From assembly GCF_021278965.1 (NCBI RefSeq), contig NZ_CP065589.1:3105001-3169000 (forward strand): a DNA stretch of 64,000 nucleotides. The letters run 5' to 3'. This stretch comes from Chryseobacterium capnotolerans. GTDB lineage: Bacteria > Bacteroidota > Bacteroidia > Flavobacteriales > Weeksellaceae. The translations under genes and the position numbers were made by a program. The notes under the pieces are model-generated. The model was given only the letters and a program-made list of their open reading frames with translations, did not search any database and was not told where the DNA came from. Position 1 is the first letter of the stretch. Each line of letters starts with the position of its first letter. Of this stretch, positions 48,232-58,060 are shown piece by piece.

Positions 48232-49113
48232 TTATTTTTTTATAGCTAAAGAATAGATTAATTTTCCTATCGTAAAGACAGCTACAGCAGCTAATCCGCC
48301 TACCATTCCAAAAGTGAATTCTTTTAAAATATCCGGCCATGTTGGAAGCAATTCATGCAGATAATGGATATTATGAGCGAAAATCCCTCCTGAAACTAAA
48401 ATCAGGGCAATTGTTCCTACAACACCTAAAATTTTGATAATTACCGGTAATGCTTTTACTAAAAGATGTCCAAGTTTGGAAAAGAATCCTTTATCATGGC
48501 TTTTTTTGATTAACTTAAAACCAGCATCATCCATTCTTACAATTAATGCTACGATTCCGTAAACTCCTACTGTTGCAATAAATGAAACAAAAGTTACGGT
48601 AAGAATTTGCGTAATAAGTGGATGCTCCTGTTGGATTACTGTTCCCAAAGCAATGATTACAATCTCAATAGAAAGAATAAAATCTGTTCTGATGGCTGAA
48701 TTAATTTTTGCTTTTTCAGAAACCTCAGAGTTTTCATCTTCTTTACTCTCTTCTACTACTTCATGTCCTTTCTTGGAACGGTGAAACAGGAATTCAATAA
48801 TTTTTTCTACCCCTTCAAAAGCAAGGTATAAACCTCCCAAAATCAGGATGATCTCAATGGCTGGTTTATAAAGCCAATTGAGCAAAAACGCAATAGGAAG
48901 GATAATCAACTTATTGATAAAGGAACCCTTGGTAATGGCCCACAATACTGGAAGTTCCCTGGAAGAAAGAAAGCCTGTGGCTTTTTCTGCATTTACAGCC
49001 AGGTCATCTCCCAAAATTCCTGCTGTTTTTTGTGTAGCTATTTTACTCGTAACCGCTACATCATCCATCAATGCTGCAATATCATCTAAAATTGCAAAAA
49101 AGCCTGATGCCAT
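48232..49113 (-). CDS. DUF808 family inner-membrane protein
   Basis: 293 aa. N-terminal MASGFFAILDDIAALMDD and GDDLAVNAEKATGFLSSREL are the family signature, followed by six or so membrane helices. The central part (about 115-140) is a charged cytosolic loop (SKKGHEVVEESKEDENSEV). Members include E. coli YedI, of unknown function. There is no operon partner. Confidence 0.87.
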   Translation of the reverse strand: MASGFFAILDDIAALMDDVAVTSKIATQKTAGILGDDLAVNAEKATGFLSSRELPVLWAITKGSFINKLIILPIAFLLNWLYKPAIEIILILGGLYLAFEGVEKIIEFLFHRSKKGHEVVEESKEDENSEVSEKAKINSAIRTDFILSIEIVIIALGTVIQQEHPLITQILTVTFVSFIATVGVYGIVALIVRMDDAGFKLIKKSHDKGFFSKLGHLLVKALPVIIKILGVVGTIALILVSGGIFAHNIHYLHELLPTWPDILKEFTFGMVGGLAAVAVFTIGKLIYSLAIKK

Positions 49114-49236
49114 ATTTTAATGTTTTTTTAATCTTTGTTAAGTTCAGCAAAAATAAATATTTAATTCCATTTTCTGATTCAGAATATGACAATAATTTTA
49201 AGAATTATAAAGTAATGCTTCGCTTTCAATAATTTA

Positions 49237-49244
49237 TATCTTTG
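49237..49244 (+). promoter_or_regulatory. Promoter -7 box of the TPR gene
   Basis: TATCTTTG fits TAnnTTTG, 15 nt before the ATG at 49260. The TTG inside it is an alternative start in the same frame but is more likely part of the promoter. Confidence 0.45.
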
Positions 49245-49259
49245 TCTAAAATCTATACA

Positions 49260-49751
49260 ATGGATGAAAACTGGGAATCCCAATTACAGGATATCTGGCA
49301 AAAACTTGGAGTAATAAGCAACGACGAATTTATTCAACAGCTCAAAAATCATACGGCCCTGCTTACAGGTTCACAAGCCATTGCAGATTTTGAAATGGCA
49401 TGTGCCTTCGATTCAATTGGATATGAAAAGGAAGCAGAACCCTTATACAGAGCTGCATTAGGTTTAGGATTATCAGGTTTACGAAGAAGAAGAGCAAGGA
49501 TTCAACTGGCAAGTACATTGAGAAATAATGGAAAAATAGAAGAAAGCATTCATATTTTAAGAGAAGAAAAAGCTAACTATTCAGATGATCTGAATGATGC
49601 CGTAGATTCTTTTTTAGCGCTGTCTCTTTCTTCTGCCGGGAAATATAATGAAGCCTTATCACTCACCTTAAAAGTAATTTCTCACCATTTACCCAGATAC
49701 AACCGGTCTCTGTATAATTATGCAGATGCTTTACATAAGGAAGATGTATAA
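49260..49751 (+). CDS. Small tetratricopeptide repeat protein
   Basis: 163 aa. Mostly helical, with TPR-like pairs: ADFEMACAFDSIGYEKEAEPLYRAAL, ARIQLASTLRNNGKIEESIHILREE and LALSLSSAGKYNEALSLTL, each spaced by about 34 residues. It matches the short tetratrico peptide repeat group 5 type found in many bacteria as a single-gene unit. A scaffold role is presumed. The start ATG at 49260 is preferred to the in-frame TTG at 49242, which lies in the promoter box. Confidence 0.78.
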   Translation: MDENWESQLQDIWQKLGVISNDEFIQQLKNHTALLTGSQAIADFEMACAFDSIGYEKEAEPLYRAALGLGLSGLRRRRARIQLASTLRNNGKIEESIHILREEKANYSDDLNDAVDSFLALSLSSAGKYNEALSLTLKVISHHLPRYNRSLYNYADALHKEDV

Positions 49752-49863
49752 AAAAATCATTTAATAAAAAGTGCCTTTCAACACTCTGAAAAACAAAATA
49801 AAAGCTTATATAAATCATCTGTTTTCTTTAGCTTTACACCTTCTTTTTCTGTACATTTAATCT

Positions 49864-50733
49864 ATGAAAAAGCTCATTCTCAGGTATCATTTTTTCGTTA
49901 TGGGATGCATCAGTTTCCTTTTGCAATCCTGTAATACAAAATTTAGAGTTTGGGTAGGTCCTGACGGTCAACAGAAGATCTATAACTTAAAATATGGGGA
50001 ACACAAAAGACAGAAAATGGATGTTTTCCTTCCTAAAGATTACCCTGTAAATTCTCCTGTAGTTCTTATTGTACATGGTGGAGCCTGGACATTGGGAAAA
50101 AAGGAACACATGATCCAGATTCAGAAAATGCTTTTTCAAAATAAAATTCCAAGTATCAACATCAATTACCGATTGGTTTCTCAAAAGAAAAAAATCACCT
50201 ATAAACAACAGCTGGAAGATATTGGTCTTGCTGTTGAAAAGTTCAATTCTTTAGCAGAAAAAGCAGAACTGCAACCTAATAATTATATTATTCTTGGCGA
50301 AAGTGCCGGCGGGCATCTTGCTCTCCTCTATGGTTATCAGCACCCGGATCAGATTAAAAAGATAATTTCTTTAAGTGGTCCTACAGATTTTTACAGCTCT
50401 GAATATCTTAATTCCTTTTATTCTAAATATACCTCTCCTACAATTCAAAAGGTTGTAGGAACTAAATTTGACCGTAAACATTTCTCTGAAGCCTTTAAAG
50501 AAGCTAGTCCCATTGCCAATATTACCAAAGTTCCTACCCTATTATTCCAGGGAAATCAGGACTTTTTGGTGAATCAGCATCAAGGTATTGCTATGGATTC
50601 CGCATTGACTCATATGAATGTTCCCCACAAATTTATTTTTATGAAAAAAACAGGTCATGCTCCAAGATTTTTCAGCAAAAGAAAAAGAGATAGCATTATT
50701 TATCCGAATATCCTGGATTGGATCAATAAATAA
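49864..50733 (+). CDS. Lipoprotein alpha/beta hydrolase (esterase/lipase-like)
   Basis: 289 aa. Lipoprotein signal with lipobox LLQSC (Cys 23). The hydrolase fold has the oxyanion motif HGGAWTLGKK (the HGG motif of the hormone-sensitive lipase/BD-FAE type) and the nucleophile elbow GESAGGHLA. The late acid/histidine part reads GNQDFLVNQHQG and KKTGHAPRF, supplying Asp and His. Probably an envelope esterase or deacetylase; substrate unknown. Confidence 0.85.
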   Translation: MKKLILRYHFFVMGCISFLLQSCNTKFRVWVGPDGQQKIYNLKYGEHKRQKMDVFLPKDYPVNSPVVLIVHGGAWTLGKKEHMIQIQKMLFQNKIPSININYRLVSQKKKITYKQQLEDIGLAVEKFNSLAEKAELQPNNYIILGESAGGHLALLYGYQHPDQIKKIISLSGPTDFYSSEYLNSFYSKYTSPTIQKVVGTKFDRKHFSEAFKEASPIANITKVPTLLFQGNQDFLVNQHQGIAMDSALTHMNVPHKFIFMKKTGHAPRFFSKRKRDSIIYPNILDWINK

Positions 50734-50811
50734 ATATCTTTTAAGCCTATATCATACATAAACCTATACCACGAATAAACCACTAAAAGAATTCCTACAT
50801 TCGTGGCTAAT

Positions 50812-50842
50812 AAAAAAGGCTATCTCTAAGTGAGGCAGCCTT
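50812..50842 (-). terminator. Probable terminator of the DedA gene
   Basis: Imperfect hairpin (AAGGCT at 50816-50821 with AGCCTT at 50837-50842, plus inner pairs) with T run on the minus strand. Confidence 0.55.
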
Positions 50843-50865
50843 ATTATGTTTAGTTGATTTGAATT

Positions 50866-51561
50866 CTATTCAAAATCTTTGTTTTCGTATTTAGAAAAAT
50901 CTTCTTTCTTTCCGAACATGAATTTGATAATTACCGGAAGTGTTGTTATCAATACAATGACAATGATAATGTATTCTAATTTTTCCTTCAGGTTGATATT
51001 AAACTGCTCCATGAAAAGTTTATCAAGATAATGTCCTGCAAAAATCAGAATAAATGACCACAGAACTGCTCCAATAATATTATCCCTTAGGAATTCTTTT
51101 TTGTTCATTTTTACGATTCCTGCTACAATCGGGGTAAAAGTTCTCACCACAGGTAAGAATCTCGCCATAATGATTGCTAATGCCCCATGTTTTTCAAAGA
51201 AATCATGAGCCTGATACAGATATTTCTTCTTAAAAAGCATTGAATCCGGTCTTTTATACAAAGCAGGTCCTGCTTTTCTTCCGAAATAATACCCTACTTC
51301 ATTTCCTACAATAGCAGCAAGCGCTACTCCCGAGGCCAAAATTGTTGTGTCTAAGAAATCACTTCCTGTGGAACCGAATGTTTCTTTGATGATTTCAACG
51401 GCATATATTCCTGAAACGAATAATAGTGAATCTCCGGGCAGGAAAAATCCTACAAAAAGACCTGTTTCAGCAAACACAATAAATAAAATAAGCCAAAACC
51501 CTCCCATTTTAATATAAAACTCCGGGTTTAATAAATCCTTCCAGCTATTGAAATCTTCCAT
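50866..51561 (-). CDS. DedA family membrane protein
   Basis: 231 aa. Family features: FAETGLFVGFFLPGDSLLFVSG near the N-terminus, GNEVGYYFGRKAGPALY, and the ARFLPVVRTFTPIVAG segment with the conserved F/R-x-x-P and G motifs. Four to five membrane helices including reentrant loops, and a basic/acidic C-terminal tail. DedA proteins are proton-driven membrane transporters or scramblases, some flipping undecaprenyl phosphate; specific lipid unknown here. Confidence 0.88.
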   Translation of the reverse strand: MEDFNSWKDLLNPEFYIKMGGFWLILFIVFAETGLFVGFFLPGDSLLFVSGIYAVEIIKETFGSTGSDFLDTTILASGVALAAIVGNEVGYYFGRKAGPALYKRPDSMLFKKKYLYQAHDFFEKHGALAIIMARFLPVVRTFTPIVAGIVKMNKKEFLRDNIIGAVLWSFILIFAGHYLDKLFMEQFNINLKEKLEYIIIVIVLITTLPVIIKFMFGKKEDFSKYENKDFE

Positions 51562-51646
51562 ATATATTGATGAACAACAAAAATAAGTCTAAAATATCTG
51601 AAACAAAAATTAATTATAAGATTTTAACTAAAATTTCACATGATAT

Positions 51647-52759
51647 TTATAGGTCGAGGTCATCATCAGAAACTGCGGTCCCATCGGCCATCAGGAATGC
51701 TTTAAGGAAAGGAGTGATATTTCCGTTCATTACAGCGTCCACATCTGAGGTTTCATGGCCTGAGCGTACATCTTTTACCAATTTATAAGGATGCATTACG
51801 TAGTTTCTGATTTGGCTTCCCCACTCGATTTTCATTTTGTTGGCTTCAATCTCATTTCTTGCCTTCATACGTTCTTCCAATTCCATTTCATATAATCTGG
51901 AACGTAAGAGCTGCATTGCTTTTTCTTTGTTCTGAAGCTGAGAACGGGATTCTGAGTTTTCAATGATAATTCCGGTAGGTGCGTGACGAAGACGTACGGC
52001 CGTTTCTACCTTGTTGACGTTCTGTCCTCCGGCTCCGGAAGACCTCATCGTTTCAAAAGATATATCAGCTGGATTAATATTAATTTCGATGGTATCATCT
52101 ACTAAAGGATAAACATATACGGAAACGAAGCTGGTATGACGTTTTGCATTGGAATCAAAAGGTGAAATTCTTACCAAACGATGCACTCCGTTCTCCCCTC
52201 TTAAATATCCGAAAGCAAATTCACCTTCTATTTCAAGGGTAACGGTTTTCACTCCGGCTACATCACCTTCCTGGAAATTCAGTTCACGGATCTTATACCC
52301 TTGTTTTTCTGCCCACATGGTATACATTCTCATCAGCATGGATGCCCAGTCACAACTTTCTGTTCCTCCGGCTCCGGCAGTGATCTGAAGAACTGCAGAC
52401 AGTTCATCTCCTTCATTAGAAAGCATATTCTTGAACTCAAGATCGTCAATCTTTTCTACTAATTGTGGGAAGGTTTCATCCAGTTCCTTTTCTGAATCAG
52501 GATCTTCTTTAGCAAAGTCGGCTAATACCTGTAAATCTTCAAATTGGGTATGAATCTCATCATAACTTTCTACCCATTTTTTCTTGGAACGAAGCTGTTT
52601 CAGGAAAGCTTCTGCGGTTTTAGGATTATCCCAAAACTCAGGAGCCGCTGTTTTTTCATCATCATTGGCTATTTCGATCTTCTTTTTTTCAATCTGTAAA
52701 TATCTGTGTAAGTCTTCAATTCTGGATTGAACTTCTTTTATCTGGTCGTTGTTGATCAC
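51647..52759 (-). CDS. prfB: Peptide chain release factor 2
   Basis: 370 aa. SPF tripeptide ([15 protein letters not shown]) for UGA recognition, and [19 protein letters not shown] with the GGQ catalytic loop. The N-terminal acidic coiled-coil domain is normal. The frame is continuous from ATG: there is no in-frame UGA near codon 26, so the programmed +1 frameshift of many bacteria is not used. The lack of this autoregulation is known in several lineages. Confidence 0.95.
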   Translation of the reverse strand: MINNDQIKEVQSRIEDLHRYLQIEKKKIEIANDDEKTAAPEFWDNPKTAEAFLKQLRSKKKWVESYDEIHTQFEDLQVLADFAKEDPDSEKELDETFPQLVEKIDDLEFKNMLSNEGDELSAVLQITAGAGGTESCDWASMLMRMYTMWAEKQGYKIRELNFQEGDVAGVKTVTLEIEGEFAFGYLRGENGVHRLVRISPFDSNAKRHTSFVSVYVYPLVDDTIEININPADISFETMRSSGAGGQNVNKVETAVRLRHAPTGIIIENSESRSQLQNKEKAMQLLRSRLYEMELEERMKARNEIEANKMKIEWGSQIRNYVMHPYKLVKDVRSGHETSDVDAVMNGNITPFLKAFLMADGTAVSDDDLDL

Positions 52760-52937
52760 GATTTATTCTTTTGTGCAAAAATAAGTGATTTCTTTCAGAG
52801 TGGAAAACTAAGAGTTCAAGGTTTAAGGTTTAAAGTTCTTATTCTTTTACTTATAATTGAAGGTTGGCTGTTGATACTCAATCTTATTTAACATTTTAAA
52901 TTGAATACTTATATCAGATCTCTCATTTATGCGTCTA

Positions 52938-53438
52938 TCATTTACTCTCATTTATTATTTCTGCTTCAAAGATTTTCCTCAAATATTCTTTTGACTTTTT
53001 ACTTTCTATTTTGAAGCCTACCATAGTTAGTACATACATAAACAGCAGCATTACGAGAGGAATAAAAAATTCTATTGTTATTCCTTTGTCTCTTATTCCC
53101 TTCATCAATACAATAACAAAGAAAGAGGATGCCATTAAACACCATGCTATTGTAAAGAGAAATACAAACCCATCCAAGCTCATAGTCACCCGAATTTCTG
53201 TTCTGTCATTATTTTTTTGAATAATTCCGTAGATCTGAGGCAAAAATGAATTTCTGTAATTGATGACTCTGCTGATATCAAAACTGTCAGTATCCACAGA
53301 GCCTTCATAATCTTTGACAGAATGATTCCTTCTAAAGCTAAATTTTTTCGGTTCAACAAAATCCGAAAGTCTTTTTATGATTTCCTGTTGGGATAAATTT
53401 GTTCTGTAAATAATACGTTCAAAAGGTAAATATTTCAT
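52938..53438 (-). CDS. Uncharacterised membrane protein (166 aa)
   Basis: N-terminal soluble part (residues 1-90; PFERIIYRTNLSQQEIIKRLSDF), then two close membrane helices (about 92-115 and 125-145) and a basic C-terminal tail. No family recognised; Bacteroidota often carry such proteins near transporters. It ends 6 bp after the oxidoreductase gene stop-start region, so the two may be co-transcribed (this gene is downstream). Confidence 0.55.
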   Translation of the reverse strand: MKYLPFERIIYRTNLSQQEIIKRLSDFVEPKKFSFRRNHSVKDYEGSVDTDSFDISRVINYRNSFLPQIYGIIQKNNDRTEIRVTMSLDGFVFLFTIAWCLMASSFFVIVLMKGIRDKGITIEFFIPLVMLLFMYVLTMVGFKIESKKSKEYLRKIFEAEIINESK

Positions 53439-53444
53439 TTTATT

Positions 53445-54551
53445 TTAAATCATAATGGTAATCATCTCCCCAACTTTAGGAGCCAATGCTACTCCCATTC
53501 CTGAAAGTCGTACTGCACAAAGTTGTCTTTCTGAAAGCCTCTTCACGATTGGTGTTTTCTCACTTCCCATGGCCATAATTCCTGACCATCGTAATGCGAT
53601 CTTAAATTCCTGATTAGGAAGAATAACTTCCTGTAGGAAATTTTCTAAGTGATGTTGCAGAAATTCTGTGGTTTCAAAAGCTATAGTTTCTTCCGTCTTA
53701 AAATCCTGGTTTCTTCCACCGCCCAGCAACACACGGTTTCCTAAGTTTCGGAAGTAATAAAAGCCTTCATCATAATGGAAAGTTCCTTTTAATTTTAAAT
53801 TTTCTATAGGTTCAGTCAGTAGAATTTGTCCACGGACAGGAACTATATCTTCCTTTTCCAGAAATTTTGAACTGAAAGCATTGGTGCAATGAATTAACTG
53901 ATCTGCTTTTACAGTAATTCCTTCTGAAAGATCAATTTTAACCTCATCAGAAGTTTCATTAATATTTTTCACTTCAGATCCAAACAAAAACTCAACATTC
54001 AACTCTTGACATTTTTCTAAAAGCTTCTGTAGCAGTTTTCCGGAATGCAAACTTCCTTCACATGGATTTTCAATGAGAAACTTAGATCTCCCTAGTCCAA
54101 AATCATTTATTTTGTCCTGTTGTAAAGAATAGGTTTCTTCAAGTCCGGTTATAGACTTAAGCTTTTCATTTGCTTCATTTAATTGTTGCAGAGATTCTTC
54201 ATTATTCACTATTTCATACCCTCCGCTGAGTTCAAAATCTATTTCCTCATTTTTAAAATACTGTCTGATCTTCTGAAGACCTTCGAACCTCATTCTGACA
54301 AGATCCAATGTCTTTTCCCAACCCATTTTCTGAGCATCAGCAATCACTTCTGTAAGACTTCCAAAGCAAGCAAAACCCGCATTTCGTGTTGAGGCTCCTA
54401 ATGGAACAGTATTTCTTTCAATAATTAACACGGATTTTTCAGGAGACTTCTCTTTAATAGAAATCGCCGTCCAAAGTCCGGAAAATCCAGCCCCAATAAT
54501 GACAATATCTCTTTTACGATAAAAAGTTTCCTGTTCCCAAATGCTGATCAT
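53445..54551 (-). CDS. DAO-type FAD-dependent oxidoreductase
   Basis: 368 aa from the ATG at 54551. N-terminal Rossmann fold IVIIGAGFSGLWTAISIKE and the Arg/Gly loop IERNTVPLGASTRNAGFA. The C-terminal FAD region reads LSGMGVALAPKVGE, and RGQILLTEP is a DAO-family landmark. The substrate-side sequence YYFRNLGNRVLLGGGR fits a D-amino-acid or glycine oxidase-like enzyme; the exact substrate is unknown. An open frame extends 60 nt further upstream, but that extension is a translated heptamer repeat (SLITHHSLL and similar) and is unlikely to be coding. Confidence 0.85.
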   Translation of the reverse strand: MISIWEQETFYRKRDIVIIGAGFSGLWTAISIKEKSPEKSVLIIERNTVPLGASTRNAGFACFGSLTEVIADAQKMGWEKTLDLVRMRFEGLQKIRQYFKNEEIDFELSGGYEIVNNEESLQQLNEANEKLKSITGLEETYSLQQDKINDFGLGRSKFLIENPCEGSLHSGKLLQKLLEKCQELNVEFLFGSEVKNINETSDEVKIDLSEGITVKADQLIHCTNAFSSKFLEKEDIVPVRGQILLTEPIENLKLKGTFHYDEGFYYFRNLGNRVLLGGGRNQDFKTEETIAFETTEFLQHHLENFLQEVILPNQEFKIALRWSGIMAMGSEKTPIVKRLSERQLCAVRLSGMGVALAPKVGEMITIMI

Positions 54552-54592
54552 GAGTAATGAGTGATGAGTGATGAGTGATGAGTGATGAGTAA
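54551..54592 (+). repeat. Six tandem TGAGTRA heptamers
   Basis: Copies run TGAGTAA, four TGAGTGA and TGAGTAA. The array touches the start codon of the oxidoreductase gene, and read on the minus strand encodes the spurious leader ITHHSLITHHS. Confidence 0.9.
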
Positions 54593-54726
54593 TAGATGGT
54601 AATAAAGGCATAAGACGGAGAGATAATAGACAAAGAGGTTTATGAAGTATTACAATTTTAGTTACTGATGTGTTAACATTTCATAACTCGCATCCCGAAC
54701 CTCGTATCTCGTACCCTGAATCCTGC

Positions 54727-56076
54727 CTACTCTTCCTTCTCGCCGTTGTGATGAAACCCAATTGCTCGTCTGGGCTCCTCAACTACCTTATAAGTTTCAA
54801 GCTCTTTTCTTAGAGCCTGGATTCTAAATTGAAATTCATCAAAATTATTAATAATAACATCTGCTAAAAAGCGAGCTACCTGATCAAGATATTCCTCTGT
54901 AAGCTTTGCTCCAGCATCTCTTAATGCTCCGTTGATAAGCTTCTGATCAATTTTCAGCTTTTCATTTCGGGTTCTTTGATAAAGGTTTTTGATCCTTTTC
55001 TTTAAACTTTGGGTAAAATCAATCAGCATAGTATTGCTGAAAGCCTTCATCCTTGAAGAAACTTCATGCCAGAAAGGGACTTTGTCTGCTTTGTTATTTT
55101 TAAGTATTTTGTATAATAGAGAATCTTCTTCAAGCCCTCTGGTCATCGCATATAGGATAATTTCTGAACGTTCTGAGGCATTAGGTGGAAATATAGGAAT
55201 CATGACATCAAATCTTCCGGGAGCTAAAATTTCTTCATCAATTTCAGATACAGAATTGGCTGAACCAACCATCAATACCCCTTCTTTCTCAAATTTTGCA
55301 ATATAATGCAGAATAAGCTCCTGGGCTTCCAGATTACAGGATGCAATATCGTTATCTGCTTTTCTTTGCATCATGATCTCATCAAAATCATCAAGGAAAA
55401 GCAGCATTTTATTTTCTTTCATCATCGTTAAAAGAAAGTCACTGAAATTGATCTGATTCCCGTCAATTAATGAAGTTCCCAGATAATGTTTTTTTACTTC
55501 TTTGAACTGATAACCTATAATTTCAGCAATCTTATTCGCCCAGAAAATCTTACCACTTCCGGGAGGGCCATATAGAATAATGCCTGCCGGTTTATTGATG
55601 CCCCAATCTTTGATCTGCTGCGGGTTTAAAAATGGTTCAAGAACCGCTGATGTATAGAAAAACAAATCTCTGTAGCCTATAAAATCTCTTTGCTGCAAGC
55701 TGGTTTTATTTCCGAAATAGTCATATACAAACTGGTAATTTCCACCCAGTTTATTATCAATACCGTAACTTGAAATGGAAGATTTGAAAAAGCCATTGTC
55801 AAAAATGTTAGGATTATTATCTTTGATCGCTTTCTCAACTTTCTCTTTCGGTTGATTGATCACTTCAGCAATCTGTTCCAGTGTTTTATTCTTGTCCAGA
55901 TCCTTTTCGTATAATCTCAAAAAGTCTACATTTTCACGGGCAAATTTTTCAAAATCTTCTTTCACTTCAAAGTTGGTACTGACACAGTCTACCAGTTCAA
56001 GGTCAAAATCCTGTATAAACTGTTTAATGGCTTCTGCAGAGACATTCAGTTCTTCTGCGAGTTCAATTAGCTTCAT
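54727..56076 (-). CDS. AAA ATPase with N-terminal IF2_N-like domain and altered Walker motifs
   Basis: 449 aa. Residues 1-52 (LIELAEELNVSAEAIKQFI) resemble the small helical N-terminal domain of initiation factor 2; a second weaker copy may lie at 65-90 (EQIAEVINQPKEKVEKAI). The AAA domain (about 130-330) has GPPGSGKIF at 170-178, where the usual Ser/Thr after Lys is Ile, and the Walker B LLFLDD at 225-230 with Asp in place of the catalytic Glu. Sensor 1 Asn (GSANS, 271-275) and the arginine of APGRFD (R288) are retained. The C-terminal third is helical. Nucleotide binding is likely, hydrolysis doubtful. Function unknown; the gene stands alone, divergent from an ABC exporter. Confidence 0.78.
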   Translation of the reverse strand: MKLIELAEELNVSAEAIKQFIQDFDLELVDCVSTNFEVKEDFEKFARENVDFLRLYEKDLDKNKTLEQIAEVINQPKEKVEKAIKDNNPNIFDNGFFKSSISSYGIDNKLGGNYQFVYDYFGNKTSLQQRDFIGYRDLFFYTSAVLEPFLNPQQIKDWGINKPAGIILYGPPGSGKIFWANKIAEIIGYQFKEVKKHYLGTSLIDGNQINFSDFLLTMMKENKMLLFLDDFDEIMMQRKADNDIASCNLEAQELILHYIAKFEKEGVLMVGSANSVSEIDEEILAPGRFDVMIPIFPPNASERSEIILYAMTRGLEEDSLLYKILKNNKADKVPFWHEVSSRMKAFSNTMLIDFTQSLKKRIKNLYQRTRNEKLKIDQKLINGALRDAGAKLTEEYLDQVARFLADVIINNFDEFQFRIQALRKELETYKVVEEPRRAIGFHHNGEKEE

Positions 56077-56192
56077 AACTGTTGATTAATTCTATCAAAT
56101 TTAATGTATTTGTACATAAATTAATATTGATTTATGATAATTCTGTAACATTATCTATTTTATATAGACTACTACTATGTAAAACAAATTAC

Positions 56193-57095
56193 ATGGAAAA
56201 GATTTTATCAGTAAAAAATTTGACGAAGAAATTCAAAAGAGTTGTGGTCAACAATATTTCTTTTGATGTCGAAAGAGGAAATGTTTATGGCCTTTTAGGT
56301 CCGAACGGAAGTGGGAAATCCACTACTTTCGGAATGCTGCTTTCAACAATCAATCCTACCAGCGGAGACTGGTTTTGGTTTGGAAAAAAAGGAACTGATC
56401 CAGATACATTGAAAAGGATCGGAGCGATTATCGAGCAGCCTAATTTTTATCCTTATCTAACTGCAGAAACCAACCTTAAGATTGTCGCTGAAATTAAGCA
56501 AACACCCTATTCAAGGATTGACGAAGTACTGAAGACCGTTAATCTGTATGAAAGAAGAAAAGATACTTTCAAAACTTTTTCTTTGGGAATGAAACAGCGT
56601 CTTGCCATTGCATCGGCAATGCTGAACAATCCTGATGTGATGATTTTAGATGAACCTACCAACGGATTAGATCCTGAAGGAATCATTCAGATCAGAGAAA
56701 TCATCAGCGATATTGCCAAACAGGGGATCACCATTATCATTGCAAGCCATCTTCTGGATGAAATTGAGAAGATCTGTAGTCACGTGATTGTATTAAAAGA
56801 AGGAAATTCCATTTATTGTGGAAGAGTGGATGAAATGACTTCCAACAATGGATATTTCGAACTGAAAGCAGATAATAACACCTTGCTATTAAATGCTCTT
56901 AACGAGCTTCAGTGGTTCTCTTCCATCAATCAGGAAGGTGATCTTATTAAAGCCCAGATCCGTGATGATGCTTCTGTTTCAGCTTCGGCAATGAATCAGA
57001 AACTGGCAGAGAAAGGAATCTATCTTTCCCATTTGACCAAGAAAAAGCTATCTCTTGAATCTCAATTCCTTGAACTTGTAAAAAACACCAATTAA
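56193..57095 (+). CDS. ABC transporter ATP-binding protein
   Basis: 300 aa from MEKILSVKNLTKKF. Walker A GPNGSGKST, signature SLGMKQRL, Walker B VMILDEPTNGLDPEG and H-loop IASHLLDE are intact. The long C-terminal extension (about 220-300) is typical of ABC-2 type exporters (CcmA/NatA/BcrA group). The frame is open to 56082, but the extra 37 codons are poorly protein-like and lie in the divergent promoter region. Its stop is 2 bp before the permease gene. Confidence 0.92.
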   Translation: MEKILSVKNLTKKFKRVVVNNISFDVERGNVYGLLGPNGSGKSTTFGMLLSTINPTSGDWFWFGKKGTDPDTLKRIGAIIEQPNFYPYLTAETNLKIVAEIKQTPYSRIDEVLKTVNLYERRKDTFKTFSLGMKQRLAIASAMLNNPDVMILDEPTNGLDPEGIIQIREIISDIAKQGITIIIASHLLDEIEKICSHVIVLKEGNSIYCGRVDEMTSNNGYFELKADNNTLLLNALNELQWFSSINQEGDLIKAQIRDDASVSASAMNQKLAEKGIYLSHLTKKKLSLESQFLELVKNTN

Positions 57096-57097
57096 TC

Positions 57098-57943
57098 ATG
57101 ATAAAATTATTAAAACTGGAATATTATAAAAACCTGAACTATCAACCGTTTAAGGTTTTTACCATACTTTATTTTGTTATTCTTATTGCATTGCTTTTCA
57201 TTGGATTGGTTGACTTTGATATTTTTGGAGGAACAATTAACTTAAAGGAACAAGGGATTTATAATTTCCCCGAAATTTGGAATTTTACCACATGGATTGT
57301 TGCTTTACTGAAAATTTTCCTGGGATTAATCATTGTCTTCTCTATTTCACAGGAATTCAGCAACCGAATGTTTAAACAGAATACGATTGATGGATTAAGC
57401 AGAAAGGAATTCATCACTTCAAAATTGTTGACCATAAGTATTTTCACTATTGTTTCAACAGCCATTGTATTGGGAATTACTTTGTTTCTGGGATATCAAT
57501 ATTCGAACACAACGGAATCTACAAAGGTTTTTGCTGAGATTTTCTTTATTGGAAATTACCTGGTAAAACTATTTACGTTCTTCTGTTTCCTCATGTTCCT
57601 TTCCATTTTGTTGAGAAAATCTGTCTTTGTATTTCTTGCTCTCTTTATTTTCTGGATTGGTGAGGGAATTTTAAAGGCTCTTGAAGTCTATTCAAAGGTA
57701 AAAGGAATGCAGGGACCCCAAAGAAATGAGGCTCTTCAGAATGATTTTTTCATTTCGCATCTTTTACCACTGGAGAGTATGTCCAACCTTGTTCCTAATC
57801 CGATGATCAGACTGGATATGGCCAAAATGATGGGGCTAAAATATGAATTCCACTACCCTACGGAAAGCCTTATCGCTTGCCTGGTGTGGTGTGCTATTTT
57901 TATATTCGGATCGTATTGGATTTTGAGAAAAAGGGACTGGTAG
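57098..57943 (+). CDS. ABC-2 type transporter permease
   Basis: 281 aa with six membrane helices. The fragments FSISQEFSNRMFKQNTIDGLSRKEFITSKLL are typical of the first cytosolic loop in ABC-2 permeases such as the BcrB/NatB type. It forms an exporter with the ATPase encoded 2 bp upstream. Substrate (antimicrobial peptide, lipid, or ion) is not inferable. Confidence 0.87.
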   Translation: MIKLLKLEYYKNLNYQPFKVFTILYFVILIALLFIGLVDFDIFGGTINLKEQGIYNFPEIWNFTTWIVALLKIFLGLIIVFSISQEFSNRMFKQNTIDGLSRKEFITSKLLTISIFTIVSTAIVLGITLFLGYQYSNTTESTKVFAEIFFIGNYLVKLFTFFCFLMFLSILLRKSVFVFLALFIFWIGEGILKALEVYSKVKGMQGPQRNEALQNDFFISHLLPLESMSNLVPNPMIRLDMAKMMGLKYEFHYPTESLIACLVWCAIFIFGSYWILRKRDW

Positions 57944-57996
57944 ATCGCAATATTTACAATTTAAAGATTGAAGAATTAAAATATTTATTTTTTTTT

Positions 57997-58025
57997 AAAG
58001 TGGTTCGTATTCGGATCACTTTTTT
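57997..58025 (+). terminator. Terminator of the ABC exporter operon
   Basis: Stem AAAGTG with CACTTT (57997-58002 with 58017-58022) extended by inner G-U and A-T pairs, followed by T residues. Confidence 0.6.
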
Positions 58026-58060
58026 GGCTTAATATTTTCATTCTTGTCGAAAAACCAGCC

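Noticed and set aside
51647..52759. Programmed +1 frameshift in prfB
   Set aside because: The frame is continuous from the ATG and has no in-frame UGA near codon 26.
54552..54611. N-terminal extension of the FAD oxidoreductase
   Set aside because: The extra 20 codons are a translated heptamer repeat; the conserved protein starts at 54551.
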